From: an uncultured Mycoplasmatota bacterium
GTDB taxonomy: Bacteria; Bacillota_I; Bacilli_A; RF39; UBA660
Direction: 5' to 3'
Assembly (NCBI GenBank): GCA_947305065.1
Contig: CAMZCT010000001.1
Location: 1-64,000, forward strand
DNA: 64,000 nucleotides
Shown one piece after another: positions 25,522-34,262 of the stretch (position 1 is its first letter; every line of letters starts with the position of its first letter). Made by a program: the position numbers and the translations under genes. Below the pieces are notes generated by a model. It saw only the letters and a program-made list of their open reading frames with translations. It was not told the origin of the DNA and made no database searches.

Positions 25522-26715
25522 TCACAACATTTCACTTAAAATCTTATTTTTGTCTTTTAATAAAGCGATTAATTTATCTATTTCTTCTTTAGTATTATAT
25601 AAGTATAAACTTACACGAACGGTGTTTTTAACTCCTACTTCATCTTTTAATATTTTGGCACAATGGTTACCGGCTCTTACACAGATACCATATTTATTTA
25701 AATAAACCGCTACATCTTGAGAGAATATTCCATCAACATTAAAGGCGATAGTACTAGTTGGTTTTTTATTAACAACAGTTATATGTCTTATTTTACTTAG
25801 TTCTTCAAATAAATATTTACCTAATTCCATTTCGTGTTTTCTAATATTGGAAATACCAATATTATTTAGATACTCTATTGCAGCTCCTAAACCAATTACA
25901 CCGGCTATATTAGGTGTTCCTGCTTCTAATCTAGTTGGTAATGGTTTTAAATAAACCTCATTTAAATTATCAAATGATTCGTTCATTCCACCACCTAGAT
26001 TAATAGGTTCTAATTTCTCTAATAATTCTTCTTTAGCATATAAGACACCTACTCCAGTAGGTCCACACATTTTATGACCAGAGAAAGCTAGAAAATCTAT
26101 ATCTAAATTACGAACATCAATCTTCATATGAGGAACACATTGGGCTCCATCTACTACTATTAAGATATTATTCTCATGAGCAAGACTAATTATATCTTTT
26201 AATGGTCTTACATCACCTAAAACATTAGTTATTCCTGCTAGAGATATAACTCTAGTATTGGGAGTTATAATCTTTTTTAGATTGTTAATACTCACTTCAT
26301 AGTTTTCATCTAACTCAATATACTTAATTTTTAAATTATTATCTTTAGCTATTTTAAACCACGGCAAAATATTAGAAGCATGTTCACTTTTAGTAATTAT
26401 TATTTCTTCATTTGCTTCTAAGTAGTGTTTAAAGAACCCGAAAGCAATCATGTTTAAACTTTCTGTAGTTCCACTAGTAAATACTATTTCTTTACGTGAT
26501 GCTGCATTAATAAATCTCTTTACTAATTCACGAGTATTCTCATATTCGTTATCAACACGCAAAGATATGTCATAATCACCTCGATGAGCATTTGCTGAAT
26601 AAGATGAATAATAATCTGTTATTTTATCTATGACTACTTTAGGTTTTAAAGTTGTAGCACCATTATCTAGATAGATAAGATCATGATTTAACATTGGAAA
26701 ATCTTCTCTATTCAT
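25522..26715 (-). CDS. sufS: Cysteine desulfurase SufS
   Basis: This 397-residue PLP enzyme (class V aminotransferase fold) converts cysteine to alanine and passes the sulfur to SufU. Seen are YLDNGATTLKP at the start, the PLP Asp in VVDGAQ, the Schiff-base Lys in FLAFSGHKMCGPTGVG, and the catalytic Cys in CVRAGNHCAK (the usual His before His-Cys is Asn here). It overlaps the end of sufD by 8 bases. Confidence 0.95.
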   Translation of the reverse strand: MNREDFPMLNHDLIYLDNGATTLKPKVVIDKITDYYSSYSANAHRGDYDISLRVDNEYENTRELVKRFINAASRKEIVFTSGTTESLNMIAFGFFKHYLEANEEIIITKSEHASNILPWFKIAKDNNLKIKYIELDENYEVSINNLKKIITPNTRVISLAGITNVLGDVRPLKDIISLAHENNILIVVDGAQCVPHMKIDVRNLDIDFLAFSGHKMCGPTGVGVLYAKEELLEKLEPINLGGGMNESFDNLNEVYLKPLPTRLEAGTPNIAGVIGLGAAIEYLNNIGISNIRKHEMELGKYLFEELSKIRHITVVNKKPTSTIAFNVDGIFSQDVAVYLNKYGICVRAGNHCAKILKDEVGVKNTVRVSLYLYNTKEEIDKLIALLKDKNKILSEML

Positions 26716-27397
26716 TTATAATCCCTTCTAACTCTTTTTGTTCTTTGTTACTTATATTCAAATTATTAAGTATAAATCCTTCACTTATTAATTTCTTAGC
26801 AGACTCAGTATTTATGCCTTTACTATTTAAGTAGAATATTTCATCTTCTTTAATTCCACTTATTGTAGCAGCATGATTAACTTCCACCTCATTGGAAGCA
26901 ACTAATAAATCGGGTATTATTATACTTTCTTCATCATTTAACATCAATATTTTTAAACTTTCTAACAATTCGTTATTATTAGTTTTATCTTTATTATCGG
27001 TAGTACATTGTAATACTAAGGCTCCGGCATCTTTAGTAATTGCTTTTACTTTAATATTAGTTTTGTTATTATCTCCTAATACGTTGGATGTCATAGTTAA
27101 TTTACCTTTATCATGAGCAATCATTGAATAATTAAACTCGATACTACTATTACTATCTTGATTAATACTTATTTTAGTGTCCATAGTATTTATATTATGA
27201 CATCTATTGTATAGTAATTCACTATTTTTAGCTAGATTGATAGTAATATCAGTAATATCATCGCTCTTTTTTTTAAATTCATTAATTAGAACTTTACCAC
27301 TAATATTTAAGGTTACATGAGAACAATTTATTTCTAAATAAACAGCATTATTTTTTAATTCTAATGTGTCATCTTTATCTACTATCACTTTGTTCAT
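26708..27397 (-). CDS. sufD: Short SufB/SufD-family scaffold protein
   Basis: Only 229 residues, about half the usual SufD or SufB. It keeps the C-terminal core: NHAATISGIKEDEIFYLNSKG (about 180-200) combines the SufD-like FYLxSKG with the ATxSxIxED pattern typical of SufB. The N-terminal domain and much of the beta-helix are shortened. SufB and SufD form the SufBC2D cluster-assembly scaffold. No other sufB/D gene is in this window, so the short protein might serve alone with SufC, or a sufB lies elsewhere. Confidence 0.75.
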   Translation of the reverse strand: MNKVIVDKDDTLELKNNAVYLEINCSHVTLNISGKVLINEFKKKSDDITDITINLAKNSELLYNRCHNINTMDTKISINQDSNSSIEFNYSMIAHDKGKLTMTSNVLGDNNKTNIKVKAITKDAGALVLQCTTDNKDKTNNNELLESLKILMLNDEESIIIPDLLVASNEVEVNHAATISGIKEDEIFYLNSKGINTESAKKLISEGFILNNLNISNKEQKELEGIINE

Positions 27398-27406
27398 ATT
27401 ATCACC

Positions 27407-28135
27407 TTAAGAATAGTTCTTAAATCCTTCATTTTCTATTTCTGAAATTAATTCATATCCACCTGATTTAATTATTTTTTTATTCTTAAGAATGTGAATT
27501 TTATCAGGTTTAAGAGTATTTAATAGTTTAGGATTATGAGTAATAATTAACATTGAACAATTAGTAAGTTTTTGATATTCTTTTAAGGAATTAGAAACTT
27601 CCTTTAAAGCATCAACATCCAATCCAGAATCTATTTCATCTAGTATTAAGAAACTTGGTTTTAACATCCAAACATGAATAAGTTCATTCTTTTTTCTTTC
27701 TCCACCACTCATACCATCATTAATACTGCGATGTAGGAAACTTTCTGGTACGTTTAATTTAGAACAAATACTTTTTAATTCTTTTTGGAAATCAAAAATA
27801 TTAATATGTTCCCCCGATTTTTCTGATAAGGCGATTCTAAGCATTTCGGCATTAGTTACACCTTCTATAGCTATTGGACTTTGGGTAATCATCATGATAC
27901 CTAAACGAGCTATATCAGTAGTAGATTTATCTTTTAAAGATGTATCGTTATAAATTATTTCACCTTTAGAAATTTTATAGTTTGGATCTTTTAGGATACT
28001 ACGACAGATAGTACTTTTACCAACCCCATTTGGTCCCATTAAGGCATGTATTTCTCCATCTGGTATATCTAAATTGAAATCTTTTAAGATTTCTTTGTTA
28101 TCTACTGTTACAGTTATATCCTTTATTTTAAGCAT
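27407..28135 (-). CDS. sufC: SufC ATPase of the iron-sulfur assembly complex
   Basis: This 242-residue ABC-type ATPase powers the SufB/D scaffold. Walker A is GPNGVGKSTICRS (about 34-46), the signature MSGGERKKNELIHVW (about 142-156), Walker B FLILDEIDSGLD (about 160-171) and the H-loop ITHNPKLL. It is the first gene of the suf operon and is followed after 9 bases by sufD. Confidence 0.95.
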   Translation of the reverse strand: MLKIKDITVTVDNKEILKDFNLDIPDGEIHALMGPNGVGKSTICRSILKDPNYKISKGEIIYNDTSLKDKSTTDIARLGIMMITQSPIAIEGVTNAEMLRIALSEKSGEHINIFDFQKELKSICSKLNVPESFLHRSINDGMSGGERKKNELIHVWMLKPSFLILDEIDSGLDVDALKEVSNSLKEYQKLTNCSMLIITHNPKLLNTLKPDKIHILKNKKIIKSGGYELISEIENEGFKNYS

Positions 28136-28189
28136 AGTATCACCTACCGAACATATTCTATCATTTTTAGGAGTGATAGTCTACAAACA

Positions 28190-28217
28190 ATTAAAAATAC
28201 CTATTGCTAGGTATTTT
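28190..28217 (-). terminator. Terminator of the 720-residue surface protein gene
   Basis: A 9-bp stem (28194-28202 with 28209-28217) and T5 on the minus strand, overlapping the stop codon. Confidence 0.75.
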
Positions 28218-30378
28218 ATTTTATTATCCATGGATCTGTTTCGGAACCAGTTCCTGAAAATATCTTTGAATTTTGTTTTAGAGAGATTACTGGGCGAATC
28301 CCATTAGTATCATTAACGTTACCATAAATTAACATTCCATTTGTATTGACTACTCTATTTGAAGAATTCAAATCTGTGAAATAAGCAGGAGACATTGTAT
28401 ACCAAGTATTGCTTGATTTCAACAATGACGTGTCATTTATATTATTTATCTCTTCAGCCTCTGCTAAAGCGACTGGATATGTCAATTTTGCCTTATTATT
28501 TGATACTGCAAATTGATCAGTTATACTTTCACAAGTTAAATCATCTATGGCATCATAATTTGGGAATTTTAAGAATCTATCTGTATCCTTTATACTTCCT
28601 CCATTTGGATTAAAACCTCCTAGATTCGAAATGGTTCTATTATTACAATAAACTGTATCTTCTATTTGTTTGGTATATTTAGCTAAATTTTGACTATACC
28701 AACTATCTATTATACTTTTTACTGAAGTATTATTTTTGTTTTTATCATTATTCAATAGCATTTCTGTCAAAAGATTGCTTTCACTTTTCCCCTCTGACAT
28801 GTCAATATAATATATACTATAATTAAAAAAGCTATGTACGTATGATATTGTACTGCAGATTCCTGTTGTATTCCAACAAGTATAATGAGCTGTGTTAATA
28901 TTTTCATAATTACTATACCAGTTATTTATAATAGGAGTTGTTCCCGATAGAGTATACGTATTGGTATTAGTATCATAGACAAAAGAACTTCCAAACATAA
29001 CGCTTGGCACTTCCCCCAAAAGAGCACTTTTTGATTTAGCTTTATAAGTATTGTTATACATATATCCTACTGAAGCAGGAGAAACACTATAATTTTTATT
29101 ATAACCCGCCATACCAATTAGACTATATCCGGTATTTAATACATAGTAGTCCAATGTTTTTGCTTCAGTATTAGAAATATACTCAGATATTTGATATAAC
29201 TTGCTGCAAGTATCAGATGTTGTTTTACAAGTGAATTTTCCTAATAAATTCTCATATGTTGTATCATTCCAAATAGCATTTTCAGGGTCAACCAAAGTAT
29301 AACTATCATTTATTGTATTATAAGTAAATGACGAGCTATATAAATATTCTGCACTTAAATCTTCTGTTGAAAAATTTCCACTTTTGATGCCTTTATGGGT
29401 TCCTCTTGTTGATTCACATTTACCATTTTCTGGTTCGCCATTATAAATAATTTTTGTTCCACCAGTTTCGGTTGTTCTTATTACTTGCCAACATAGGCCT
29501 CCAAATATTACATTTCTTTTATCCATGCATTTATCAAAATAAACATTTGTAGCAATAACAGTTTTTCCGACCTCATCAGTCACTTCTCCTTCATACTTTG
29601 TAATGCATGAGTTTTCTTCTTCTGATAAACCAATAATTGTCTTATTTAAGGTCGGTTTTTTTTCTATTTCGATATTAGATTTCACTTCTATATCTGCCTT
29701 ACATATGGCATAAACAGTAGAAACTAATGAGAAAGATATTACTAATAAAAAATATTTACCATATCTATTTTTATTTCTAATATTAAGATATATTATTATG
29801 AGAGTTGTTAATATAGCAAAACTTAATAACAGTATACTAGAAGCACTAGTTAATGGATTACTTACCTTTACTGGATCTACACTATTTTTAATATTTTCAG
29901 TCGTTATTACATCCATTTTCTCTTCTTTATCTTTAGTATTCATTGATAGTGTCAAATTATTAGATGCGTCAAACTTATTATTAGTTAATACACTATCATC
30001 TACTTCTTTTTTATATTCAACTGTTAAAACTAAATCTTTAGTACTCTTAGCTTTTACTACATTACTATTGTCATTTGTTAATAAAGAATATTCTATATAT
30101 TCAGAATCAGTTTTAAAGGTATCTTCATCTATCATATAATCTTCTTCTGAATCATTTTTAATTGTCATATCATAGGTGATTGAATCTCCTACTTCATACA
30201 TTTTAAGATTTAGTTTTATATTTCTATTTTTAAATTCTAAATCATCTGTTACTTCAGTATTACCTGTTATCCCTTTTTGTACTAGAGATGTAATAGTTAT
30301 TTTAGATATATCACATTCTTCAGCTAGTACTAGGAATGGTATAAATAAAAGTGTTAGAAATAGTTTTAAGTATTTCAT
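28216..30378 (-). CDS. Secreted, membrane-anchored surface protein
   Basis: This 720-residue protein starts with a signal peptide (MKYLKLFLTLLFIPFLVLA). A beta-rich ectodomain follows, then a membrane helix pair at about 180-230 (ILLLSFAILTTLIIIYLNI and a YFLLVISFSLV segment). The C-terminal two-thirds is tyrosine/serine-rich, with FGGLCWQVIRTTETGGTKIIYNGE near 300 and a closing GIRPVISLKQNSKIFSGTG. These closing motifs recur in surface proteins of uncultured gut Firmicutes. Even cysteine numbers suggest disulfides. Function is unknown. It has a close relative in the broken gene at 31550-32155. Confidence 0.65.
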   Translation of the reverse strand: MKYLKLFLTLLFIPFLVLAEECDISKITITSLVQKGITGNTEVTDDLEFKNRNIKLNLKMYEVGDSITYDMTIKNDSEEDYMIDEDTFKTDSEYIEYSLLTNDNSNVVKAKSTKDLVLTVEYKKEVDDSVLTNNKFDASNNLTLSMNTKDKEEKMDVITTENIKNSVDPVKVSNPLTSASSILLLSFAILTTLIIIYLNIRNKNRYGKYFLLVISFSLVSTVYAICKADIEVKSNIEIEKKPTLNKTIIGLSEEENSCITKYEGEVTDEVGKTVIATNVYFDKCMDKRNVIFGGLCWQVIRTTETGGTKIIYNGEPENGKCESTRGTHKGIKSGNFSTEDLSAEYLYSSSFTYNTINDSYTLVDPENAIWNDTTYENLLGKFTCKTTSDTCSKLYQISEYISNTEAKTLDYYVLNTGYSLIGMAGYNKNYSVSPASVGYMYNNTYKAKSKSALLGEVPSVMFGSSFVYDTNTNTYTLSGTTPIINNWYSNYENINTAHYTCWNTTGICSTISYVHSFFNYSIYYIDMSEGKSESNLLTEMLLNNDKNKNNTSVKSIIDSWYSQNLAKYTKQIEDTVYCNNRTISNLGGFNPNGGSIKDTDRFLKFPNYDAIDDLTCESITDQFAVSNNKAKLTYPVALAEAEEINNINDTSLLKSSNTWYTMSPAYFTDLNSSNRVVNTNGMLIYGNVNDTNGIRPVISLKQNSKIFSGTGSETDPWIIK

Positions 30379-30396
30379 ATTATCACCTACTATATT

Positions 30397-30424
30397 TTTA
30401 TAATATCATTTATGATATTATAAA
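30397..30424. promoter_or_regulatory. Perfect palindrome before the surface protein gene
   Basis: Two 13-base arms (30397-30409 and 30412-30424) form a perfect inverted repeat with a 2-base spacer, just upstream of the surface protein start. A second near-palindrome (30428-30449) is adjacent. Such tandem symmetrical sites suggest a repressor operator or recombination site. Confidence 0.4.
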
Positions 30425-30501
30425 ACAATTACGAATGTAACATTGTAATAAAGAAAAATTTATTTTTTTTCATTTAATAAGTATGTTTTAAGATAAAATG
30501 A

Positions 30502-30529
30502 TTGTTTTATTAAATGTTTATGCTACAAT
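30502..30529 (+). promoter_or_regulatory. Promoter of the 30554 gene
   Basis: TTGTTT (30502-30507), a 16-base spacer and TACAAT (30524-30529) precede the SD TAAGGAG at 30541-30547 and the ATG at 30554. Confidence 0.5.
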
Positions 30530-30553
30530 AAATAATTAATTAAGGAGAATACT

Positions 30554-31432
30554 ATGAAAAAGAGATATGAAGAAGTAACAAATATTTGGCCAATACCTTA
30601 TGATTTTATAGATACATGGTTTGAGAATCATCAATATAGTTATATTATAGATGTAATTAAAGGATGTAAAAGAAAGAGCGATTATCCTTTACTAGATTAT
30701 ATTTCTCATTTGGCTCAACAATACTTAGAAAGCCCAAATGCAAGTAATTTTAACAGAGAAACATTAATAGAAAAAAGTAAGTATTTAAGTTTTGTAGGAG
30801 AGCCTTATCTAAAGCAATCAACTGATGAGCGTGTAATTATCTATGTTAACGCTCAAATACAGGAATGGTGTGAAGTTTTGTTATGTTATGTTGCTGATAC
30901 TTGCAAGAAAAATTACAGTTATTATCAACCAATTGCTGAAAAAATAATAGCTTTAGAAAATGAAGAAGTTCATAGTTATTGTGCTGGAGTTTTTGATTAT
31001 CATAGATTCTTAAATGATAAAAATCCTAGAGCGGCAAAAATAGCTAGAATTAGACATAGATTTGAAACTTATTGGAATAGATTAAGTGACGATGATATTG
31101 AAAAGAAAAGAATATTGTTTATTTACGAAGCTTTAAAGAAAAGGAAAATTATATGTTGGGACACTAATATTATTGAAGATATAGAAGATAAAAGATTATC
31201 TTTTCTTACAAGTACTTATTTTCAAAAAAGAAATCAACCAGGGGTAGGATATTTATGGGAAGCATGCGATGTAGATATTAGAGATAGACTAGACAAAAGA
31301 ATATTAGCGAATTTAATAAGTATTAAATTTAAAAGATTGGATGTTAAACTAATTGGAGAAAATATACCTGATTATATGAAGGATAATAAAGGAAGACAAT
31401 TAACTTTGAAAAGACAAGAAAAAAGTGACTAA
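30554..31432 (+). CDS. Hypothetical soluble protein
   Basis: Unrecognised 292-residue, highly charged, mostly helical cytosolic protein on the plus strand. No signal peptide, membrane segment or known motif stands out; residues 95-140 are richer in Cys (CEVLLCYVADTCKK). It has its own promoter and a strong SD, and no operon partner. Confidence 0.55.
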   Translation: MKKRYEEVTNIWPIPYDFIDTWFENHQYSYIIDVIKGCKRKSDYPLLDYISHLAQQYLESPNASNFNRETLIEKSKYLSFVGEPYLKQSTDERVIIYVNAQIQEWCEVLLCYVADTCKKNYSYYQPIAEKIIALENEEVHSYCAGVFDYHRFLNDKNPRAAKIARIRHRFETYWNRLSDDDIEKKRILFIYEALKKRKIICWDTNIIEDIEDKRLSFLTSTYFQKRNQPGVGYLWEACDVDIRDRLDKRILANLISIKFKRLDVKLIGENIPDYMKDNKGRQLTLKRQEKSD

Positions 31433-31443
31433 GTCACTTTTTC
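31418..31443 (+). terminator. Terminator of the 30554 gene
   Basis: The symmetric stem AAAAAGTGAC/GTCACTTTTT has a 3-base loop, with T-run downstream on the plus strand. The stop codon TAA/TAG at 31430-31432 is in the loop. Confidence 0.75.
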
Positions 31444-31523
31444 TTGTTTATGTTTCATAATATTGCTTCTTTAATATAATTATACTTACAGTATAGATAA
31501 TCTATATATTAAATTTTTACATA

Positions 31524-31549
31524 ATAAAAGTGACTATCGTCACTTTTAT
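31524..31549 (-). terminator. Terminator of the broken surface protein gene
   Basis: The stem AAAAGTGAC/GTCACTTTT is the same core sequence as the terminator at 31418-31443, in the 116-base gap between convergent genes. T-rich flank on both sides. Confidence 0.65.
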
Positions 31550-32155
31550 TTATTCAACGTCTGTACAACTTCCTGTTTGATAATATCCTTCTGAACTTGG
31601 TAGAACTTTATTACCATTTTCATCAGAAATACTATCATCATCTGTATCATCGGTCGGATCATTTATGGCACCTCTATATATCGCTTCATTAAAACTTGTT
31701 TCATTTGGGAAAAAGGAAAAACTAATATATCCGAGTTCAATAATATTTTTTAATTCTGAATCTAATTTTTCAAAATAGCTGCTATTAATAAAATCTTCCC
31801 AAGTCATTCCCACTTCATACTCGATAAGTTTACTTTGTTCACCATTACAATCAGAGATATTTAATTTAAAAGTATTTACTTTTTTTATTTCTACATCTAT
31901 CTATATTCTTTCTAAAGCATAAATAGTTATTGGTATTGTTAATAAGAGTGCTATTATAAACATTTTAGATCTTTTATTTCTAATAAATAGTATTAGTAAT
32001 AAAGAAATTATAATAGATGAAATTATTAATGTTATAGAACCTACACTTATTTCGGGGTTAGTTGCCATCTTTATTATTGGATTATCTATTACTTCATTAC
32101 TATCGTTTACTAATTCTAATGATATTATAACATAAATAATAAAAAAGAATACCAT
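31550..32155 (-). pseudogene. Surface protein gene interrupted by an in-frame TAG
   Basis: Two reading frames lie in the same frame on either side of a single TAG at 31901-31903. The first part (from ATG 32155) has two membrane helices and the RNKRSKMFIIALLL segment; the second continues through IDVEIKKVNTFKLNISDCNGEQ to EYEVGMTWEDFINSSYF. The first part aligns with the 720-residue surface protein (RNKNRYGKYFLL... then KADIEVKSN), so the joined frame is one gene. It also lacks the signal peptide and N-terminal half. TAG ends other genes here, so recoding is unlikely. The second piece has no independent SD. Confidence 0.65.
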
Positions 32156-32156
32156 T

Positions 32157-33047
32157 CTAGATATTCTGTTTTAATAGGTTTATAAACTCTTTGGTAGAAG
32201 TAATGATTGATTCTTCATCATATATCAATCTAATTTCTTCATTTGGCAGTTCCTCTTCTAGTTCTAAAATTGTTAAATCATCATTTTGAAGAGCAACTGA
32301 TTTAAGAATATAACCGATACCTAATCCCTCTTTAATATAATTGATCATCATCTGATTACTCTCTAATTCAAGAATAGGATTTAGTGTTATTTTTAGTTCA
32401 TTTAATTTATCATCTAGTTTTCTTCTTTCGATTGTTTCTTTAGATGGAAGTATTAAGTTATAATTATTTAAATCTTTAATACTTTTTAATTCTTCGATTG
32501 CGAGTTTTTCTTTGTTATAAACAAAGACATAACTATCAGACATTAATAAATCATTTTTATAGTTGGTGTCTATATTATTATCGCCATATATAATTATTAA
32601 ATCCAAAGATTTTTGATCTAAAGAGTTAATAAGTTCTTCATTCTTAGAATTTTGCATCTTGATAGCAACTTTTGGATAGTTAGTCATAAATTTTAGTAAG
32701 TATTTATTTAAATAGTATTTGGATAAAATACTTGGTATACCTATAGATATTTTGGTTTGGCTTAGTTCTTTGCATTCTTGTAATTGCTGTTCACCTAATT
32801 TAATAATGTTATAAGCTTTTTCTACATAGTTAAGCAATATCTTAGCTTCTGGAGTTGGTTCTATTCCTCTATTGGTTCGATAAAATAGAATCGTATCTAA
32901 TTCATATTCAAGGTTTTGAATGTGTTTAGATATTGCTGGTTGGGATATATGTAGGTACTTGGAAGACTCAGAAAAACTCTTTGTCATCGCAACAACATAA
33001 AAGACACGATAAAGGTTTAAGTTTATGTTATTTGAAGGCAATACCAT
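32157..33047 (-). CDS. LysR-family transcriptional regulator
   Basis: This regulator of about 296 residues has the typical N-terminal winged helix (LYRVFYVVAMTKSFSESSKYLHISQPAISKHIQNLEYEL) minus a few residues and a C-terminal periplasmic-binding-like effector domain. Start: ATG 33047 with SD GGAGGG 7 bases upstream; ATG 33071 in frame lacks a good SD. A consensus promoter with a large inverted repeat precedes it. Its target is not adjacent: the only close neighbour is the interrupted surface gene 2 bases downstream, in the same transcript. The effector is unknown. Confidence 0.88.
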   Translation of the reverse strand: MVLPSNNINLNLYRVFYVVAMTKSFSESSKYLHISQPAISKHIQNLEYELDTILFYRTNRGIEPTPEAKILLNYVEKAYNIIKLGEQQLQECKELSQTKISIGIPSILSKYYLNKYLLKFMTNYPKVAIKMQNSKNEELINSLDQKSLDLIIIYGDNNIDTNYKNDLLMSDSYVFVYNKEKLAIEELKSIKDLNNYNLILPSKETIERRKLDDKLNELKITLNPILELESNQMMINYIKEGLGIGYILKSVALQNDDLTILELEEELPNEEIRLIYDEESIITSTKEFINLLKQNI

Positions 33048-33060
33048 AACATATCCCTCC

Positions 33061-33105
33061 TTTGTTGACATCTATTATAACCGATACGCTATTTTTGTCA
33101 ACAAA
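33061..33105. promoter_or_regulatory. LysR promoter with flanking inverted repeat
   Basis: On the minus strand TTGACA (33095-33100), a 16-base spacer and TATAAT lead to the LysR gene. The two 10-base arms TTTGTTGACA (33061-33070) and TGTCAACAAA (33096-33105) bracket the promoter in opposite orientation. The right arm covers the -35 box, so a dimeric regulator, perhaps LysR itself, could bind and loop or block. Confidence 0.5.
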
Positions 33106-33112
33106 AATTATA

Positions 33113-33149
33113 GAAAAAAGAGCATCTATAATTTTTAGTTATAGATGCT
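33113..33149 (-). terminator. Terminator of the HD hydrolase gene
   Basis: An 11-bp stem (33121-33131 with 33139-33149) and T6 on the minus strand; the stop codon lies at the stem edge. Confidence 0.75.
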
Positions 33150-34074
33150 TAGAAGTACCTTTTTTTAATCTTTGATTGTTTACTAGAGGATTAAGTTCTC
33201 TAGCTTTTATATTAGAAATCTGAAGCTCTGGTATATCCCTTTTTTTTATGTTTTTAAATATGTGAAGACACATTTTAATGGCAATGTTACTTACTTGAGA
33301 AAAATAACTAAATAATTCTTCTTCATTTTCATGGTATAAATCTTCATATTTTAAATAACTAAAATCAATAGCCATTTTTGTCATCCTTGCAAGTAGTTGC
33401 ATCATATAGTTGTCTTCTTTGGAATGACAATAAATATCTATTTTTTCGCTGGCTTCTACTACTTTAGTAGCTACTTCAAGGGAAGTAAAACTTATTTCTT
33501 CTTCATCGTCTTCATTAATTTCAATAGTTATATTGTTTAATATATTTGTTATATCTTCTTTTGTTATATCTTTAGTCCAACCAATACCCGTCAGAATAAC
33601 TCCGTCTAGACGATCTGCACATAGTTTTGGACGTTCATTATCAACAATAGAATATTGTTTAAATTTCACTATATTTACGACAGATATGTTGTCTTCTTCT
33701 AAACATTTAAGAAGATATTTATCACTTGTTATTATACTTTCTGTAAATGCTTCGGTGCTTTCTTGTTTTTCATAATCACCATTCATATAATCAATAACAT
33801 GAGAAAAACAAGGGGTTCCAATATCGTGGAATAAGGCGGCAAGAGTGGCTGTTTTATTCTTAGTTAGTTTATATGTTAAAAGAGCTGTAGATAAGGAATG
33901 ATCATATCTACTTATATACTCACTAAAATCATAAATATCTTTAGAGGCGTAATCCATTCCACAAAAACAACCTACTTTTTTTAATCTAAGTAAAGATGGT
34001 GCATTTAGATATTTATCTAAGAATTCCGGTTTATTATCGATGTCTAGTTCTTTAAAATAATGCTCTAGTAACAT
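33139..34074 (-). CDS. HD-domain phosphohydrolase
   Basis: This protein of about 311 residues has the HD metal motif ALFHDIGTPCFSHVID (about 85) preceded by an SEYISRYDHSLSTA histidine region, and a later CADRLDGV aspartate, the pattern of HD phosphohydrolases and dNTPase-like enzymes. Substrate unknown. The start is ATG 34074 (SD GGGTG); a GTG at 34083 is upstream in frame. Promoter TTTACA-N16-TATAAT (34099-34126) overlaps the previous terminator stem. Confidence 0.83.
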   Translation of the reverse strand: MLLEHYFKELDIDNKPEFLDKYLNAPSLLRLKKVGCFCGMDYASKDIYDFSEYISRYDHSLSTALLTYKLTKNKTATLAALFHDIGTPCFSHVIDYMNGDYEKQESTEAFTESIITSDKYLLKCLEEDNISVVNIVKFKQYSIVDNERPKLCADRLDGVILTGIGWTKDITKEDITNILNNITIEINEDDEEEISFTSLEVATKVVEASEKIDIYCHSKEDNYMMQLLARMTKMAIDFSYLKYEDLYHENEEELFSYFSQVSNIAIKMCLHIFKNIKKRDIPELQISNIKARELNPLVNNQRLKKGTSKHL

Positions 34075-34098
34075 TATAATCACCCTTTATATCTTGTT

Positions 34099-34126
34099 AT
34101 TATACAGTAAAAAAGACCTTTGTAAA
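34099..34126 (-). promoter_or_regulatory. Promoter of the HD hydrolase gene
   Basis: TTTACA (34121-34126), a 16-base spacer and TATAAT (34099-34104) on the minus strand; the -35 lies in the loop/stem of the terminator at 34106-34131. Confidence 0.5.
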
Positions 34127-34131
34127 GGTCT
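34106..34131 (-). terminator. Terminator downstream of hisS
   Basis: The stem AGACCTTT/AAAGGTCT (34114-34121 with 34124-34131) is followed by six T residues on the minus strand. It probably ends the hisS transcript, or a short transcript starting at 34250. Confidence 0.7.
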
Positions 34132-34170
34132 AATATTTTTTAGTACTTTAATATGATTAATAATAACATA

Positions 34171-34209
34171 ATCATTATCTTTTAACAAATTCTTTATATT
34201 GTTTTTTCT
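34171..34209 (-). CDS. Possible 12-residue ORF after hisS
   Basis: An ATG at 34209 has a good SD (TAGGTGAT) and begins MKKKQYKEFVKR then stop. A TATAAT at 34251-34256 lies 40 bases upstream, without a clear -35. This 34132-34262 gap may encode a tiny protein or be the spacer of a small RNA ending at the 34106-34131 terminator. Too short for any functional call. Confidence 0.25.
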
Positions 34210-34262
34210 TCATATTATCACCTAATAAAAAATTCTCTTAAATCAGTCGTATTATAACAAAA

